A stretch of DNA of 64,000 bases from Bizionia sp. M204 (GTDB taxonomy: Bacteria > Bacteroidota > Bacteroidia > Flavobacteriales > Flavobacteriaceae): NCBI RefSeq assembly GCF_023205095.1, contig NZ_CP046242.1, positions 2,903,001 to 2,967,000 on the forward strand, written 5' to 3'. Below the pieces are notes generated by a model. That model saw only the letters and a list, made by a program, of their open reading frames with translations. It had not been told where the DNA came from and did not search any database. The translations under genes were made by a program, and so were the position numbers. Shown piece after piece: positions 62,100 through 64,000 of the stretch (position 1 is the first letter of the stretch; each line of letters begins with the position of its first letter).

Positions 62100-62666
62100 T
62101 TATTTGCTTAATAGTTCCTCAATTACTTTCGGAAAATGTTCCATTTCCAATGCATGAATTTTTTCGGCTACACCTTCGGCAGTATCTGTAGGTAAAACAG
62201 GACAGGTTGCTTGAAATATGAGTGCGCCCTCATCATAATGTTCGTTTACATAATGAATACTAATACCTGTTTCAATTTCTTTATTTGCAACAATAGCATG
62301 ATGAACATGCATACCATACATACCTTTACCACCATAATTAGGCAAAAGTGCAGGGTGAATATTAATAACTTTATTTGGGAACGCTGCCAAGATATGCTCG
62401 GGAAATTTCCAAAGAAAACCCGCTAACACAATTAAATCGGGTTGAAAGGTTTTTAGGATATTCAAAACATCATCGGACTTTAAAAACGCTTGTCTATTGA
62501 ATGAAAACGCGCTAATATTTAGATTTTTAGCACGCTCCAGTACTTTGGCATGAGGATTGTTGGTCATAACATGCGTAACTTCAACATCCGCGTTGTTTAG
62601 AAAAAACTTAATTAAATTTTCAGCATTAGATCCAGATCCGGACGCAAAAATTACAATACGTTTCAT
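62100..62666 (-). CDS. purN: Phosphoribosylglycinamide formyltransferase
   Basis: 188 residues from the ATG at 62666 (MKRIVIFASGSGSNAENL); an upstream in-frame start at 62681 is less likely. The SGSGSN phosphate loop, the Asn-His pair in INIHPALLP, GGKGMYGMHVHHAI, and the Asp in HYDEGALIFQ form the active site. It transfers formyl from 10-formyl-THF to GAR in purine synthesis. It is divergent from acpP, an arrangement common in Bacteroidota. Confidence 0.95.
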   Translation of the reverse strand: MKRIVIFASGSGSNAENLIKFFLNNADVEVTHVMTNNPHAKVLERAKNLNISAFSFNRQAFLKSDDVLNILKTFQPDLIVLAGFLWKFPEHILAAFPNKVINIHPALLPNYGGKGMYGMHVHHAIVANKEIETGISIHYVNEHYDEGALIFQATCPVLPTDTAEGVAEKIHALEMEHFPKVIEELLSK

Positions 62667-62811
62667 ATAGCAGCTTGTCATGTCATGATTAGTTCCGCAA
62701 AAAAAAGAATAAATTATAACAATTAGAAGGTAAAAAGGATTTACTTAAAGGAAATTTAGTAAATTACAACCACATTTTTGCAGTAAAGGTGTGGAATAAG
62801 AATAAAATTTT

Positions 62812-62819
62812 TATTTTTG
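62812..62819 (+). promoter_or_regulatory. Putative -7 element of acpP
   Basis: TATTTTTG at 62812-62819 matches TAnnTTTG, 32 bases before the acpP ATG. The nearest TTTG upstream is too far (spacer about 31), so only the -7 box is supported. Confidence 0.35.
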
Positions 62820-62850
62820 CCAACTAATTAAAACTTAAAATTAAAAGATT

Positions 62851-63084
62851 ATGTCAGACATTGCATCAAGAGTAAAAGCGATTATCGTAGACAAATTAGG
62901 TGTTGATGAAAACGAAGTTGTAACTGAAGCTAGCTTCACGAACGATTTAGGAGCAGATTCATTAGACACTGTAGAATTAATCATGGAATTCGAAAAGGAA
63001 TTCGATATTCAAATCCCAGACGATCAAGCAGAAAACATTGCAACGGTTGGTCAAGCTATCTCTTATATAGAAACAGCAAAATAA
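62851..63084 (+). CDS. acpP: Acyl carrier protein
   Basis: 77 residues, acidic, with the 4'-phosphopantetheine Ser37 in [12 protein letters not shown]. It carries growing acyl chains in fatty-acid synthesis. fabF begins 13 bases after the stop, so the two are co-transcribed, linking ACP and the elongating synthase as in many bacteria. Confidence 0.97.
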   Translation: MSDIASRVKAIIVDKLGVDENEVVTEASFTNDLGADSLDTVELIMEFEKEFDIQIPDDQAENIATVGQAISYIETAK

Positions 63085-63097
63085 TTCATTAGAATTT

Positions 63098-64000
63098 ATG
63101 GAATTAAAGCGAGTTGTAGTTACTGGTTTAGGAGCACTAACACCTATAGGGAATACCAAAGATGAATTTTGGGAAGCACTAGTAAGTGGAAAGAGTGGTG
63201 CTGCACCTATAACGTATTTTGATACTGAAAAGTTCAAGACAAAATTCGCTTGCGAATTAAAAAACTTTAATGCCACCGATTTTCTTGACAGAAAAGAAGC
63301 GCGAAAAATGGACCGGTTTACGCAGTATGCTATGGTAGCTTCAGATGAAGCTATTGCAGATTCTAAACTGGACCTAGACGCGGTAAACAAATTAAGAGTC
63401 GGTGTTATTTGGGGAGCAGGAATAGGTGGTTTGGAAACCTTCCAGGACGAAGTTTTAAACTTTGCTGCTGGTGATGGCACACCAAGATTTAACCCATTCT
63501 TCATTCCGAAAATGATTGCAGATATTGCACCAGGAAACATTTCCATTAAACATGGATTTATGGGGCCTAATTATACAACAGTATCTGCTTGTGCATCTTC
63601 GGCCAATGCTATGATTGATGCGCTAAACTATATTCGTTTAGGACATTGTGATGTTATAGTAACCGGTGGAAGTGAAGCTGCAGTAACTATTGCAGGTATG
63701 GGTGGTTTTAACGCCATGCATGCCTTGTCAACTAGAAATGAAAGCCCAGAAACAGCCTCAAGACCTTTTGATGCTACCAGAGATGGTTTTGTATTAGGTG
63801 AAGGTGCTGGTGCTATTGTACTAGAAGATTACGAACATGCCAAAGCGCGTGGAGCTAAAATTTATGCGGAAGTATTAGGAGGCGGTATGTCTTCAGATGC
63901 CTACCACATGACAGCGCCACATCCAGAAGGGATTGGTGTGATTGCAGTAATGAGAAATTGTTTAGAAAACGCAGGCTTAAAACCAGAAGAAGTTGATCAT
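63098..64000 (+). CDS. fabF: 3-oxoacyl-ACP synthase II (KAS II), 5' part
   Basis: Open to the window edge (301 codons shown); the 3' end is cut. It starts MELKRVVVTGLGALTPIGN, with the catalytic Cys in VSACASSANAM and the DATRDGFVLGEGAG block of the KAS I/II family. The catalytic His residues lie beyond the window. It elongates acyl-ACP, especially for longer and unsaturated chains, using the ACP encoded 13 bases upstream. Confidence 0.96.
   Translation, partial: MELKRVVVTGLGALTPIGNTKDEFWEALVSGKSGAAPITYFDTEKFKTKFACELKNFNATDFLDRKEARKMDRFTQYAMVASDEAIADSKLDLDAVNKLRVGVIWGAGIGGLETFQDEVLNFAAGDGTPRFNPFFIPKMIADIAPGNISIKHGFMGPNYTTVSACASSANAMIDALNYIRLGHCDVIVTGGSEAAVTIAGMGGFNAMHALSTRNESPETASRPFDATRDGFVLGEGAGAIVLEDYEHAKARGAKIYAEVLGGGMSSDAYHMTAPHPEGIGVIAVMRNCLENAGLKPEEVDH

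Overview
The window looks like a chromosomal segment of a marine-type member of the Flavobacteriaceae (Bacteroidota). The reasons are low G+C by eye, four secreted proteins with type IX secretion (T9SS) type A C-terminal sorting domains, Bacteroidota-style promoters (TTTG, then about 19-21 bases, then TAnnTTTG), a lipoprotein form of TamA (TamL) beside TamB, and family-typical neighbourhoods such as DUF177-rpmF-fabH-accB-accC, tdk-alr and purN/acpP-fabF. No species is assigned. I see no integrase, transposase, phage module, CRISPR array, rRNA operon or replication origin. One tRNA (Ala, GGC) is present.

Layout. 1-3520: the 3' part of tamB and complete tamL (outer-membrane assembly). 3901-9759: a small PID-CTERM-like membrane peptide, ribE, pdxA, then a fatty-acid entry cluster (DUF177, rpmF, fabH, accB, accC). 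10258-19946: a large secreted metalloprotease, an amino-acid-oxidase-like flavoprotein with mtgA and a Gre-like protein, a solitary ABC ATPase, a secreted FG-GAP/ASPIC protein and a diheme lipoprotein. 20038-30077: asd, mscL, alr, tdk, a conserved unknown, rsmI, a disulfide-reductase-like flavoprotein, a 4Fe-4S-type uracil-DNA glycosylase, an M28 peptidase, an AhpD-like protein and an OsmC protein. 30168-42748: a secreted beta-propeller-type protein, recJ, an OmpA protein, a small Cys-rich protein behind a palindromic operator candidate, an orphan lipoprotein, an MFS transporter, lpxH, queD, a 2OG-Fe(II) oxygenase, a MATE/GNAT pair followed by two very small membrane ORFs, and a universal stress protein. 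42838-55593: tRNA-Ala, a frameshifted hybrid histidine kinase, a possible PD-(D/E)XK nuclease, an alpha/beta hydrolase, and the two subunits of an AddAB/RexAB-like helicase-nuclease separated by an OmpA/TSP3 porin and kbl. 55722-64000: Mn-type sod, a duplicated two-hairpin element, a long purF paralogue with a PfkB kinase, a decayed secreted-protein gene next to a living one, RNase HI, purN, acpP and the 5' part of fabF.

How the genes fit together. Lipid synthesis is represented at both ends (fabH/accBC and acpP/fabF) and the envelope by tamB/tamL, lpxH, mtgA, alr, mscL and two OmpA proteins. The secreted proteins depend on a T9SS that must be encoded elsewhere. DNA repair is served by recJ, the AddAB-like pair, the UDG and RNase H. 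No clearly new multi-gene system was found. The most unusual items are the duplicated 74-base two-hairpin element downstream of purF, the homopolymer frameshift in the hybrid kinase, the tandem mini-ORFs after the MATE gene, a palindrome overlapping a promoter, and a Gre-like protein overlapping mtgA.
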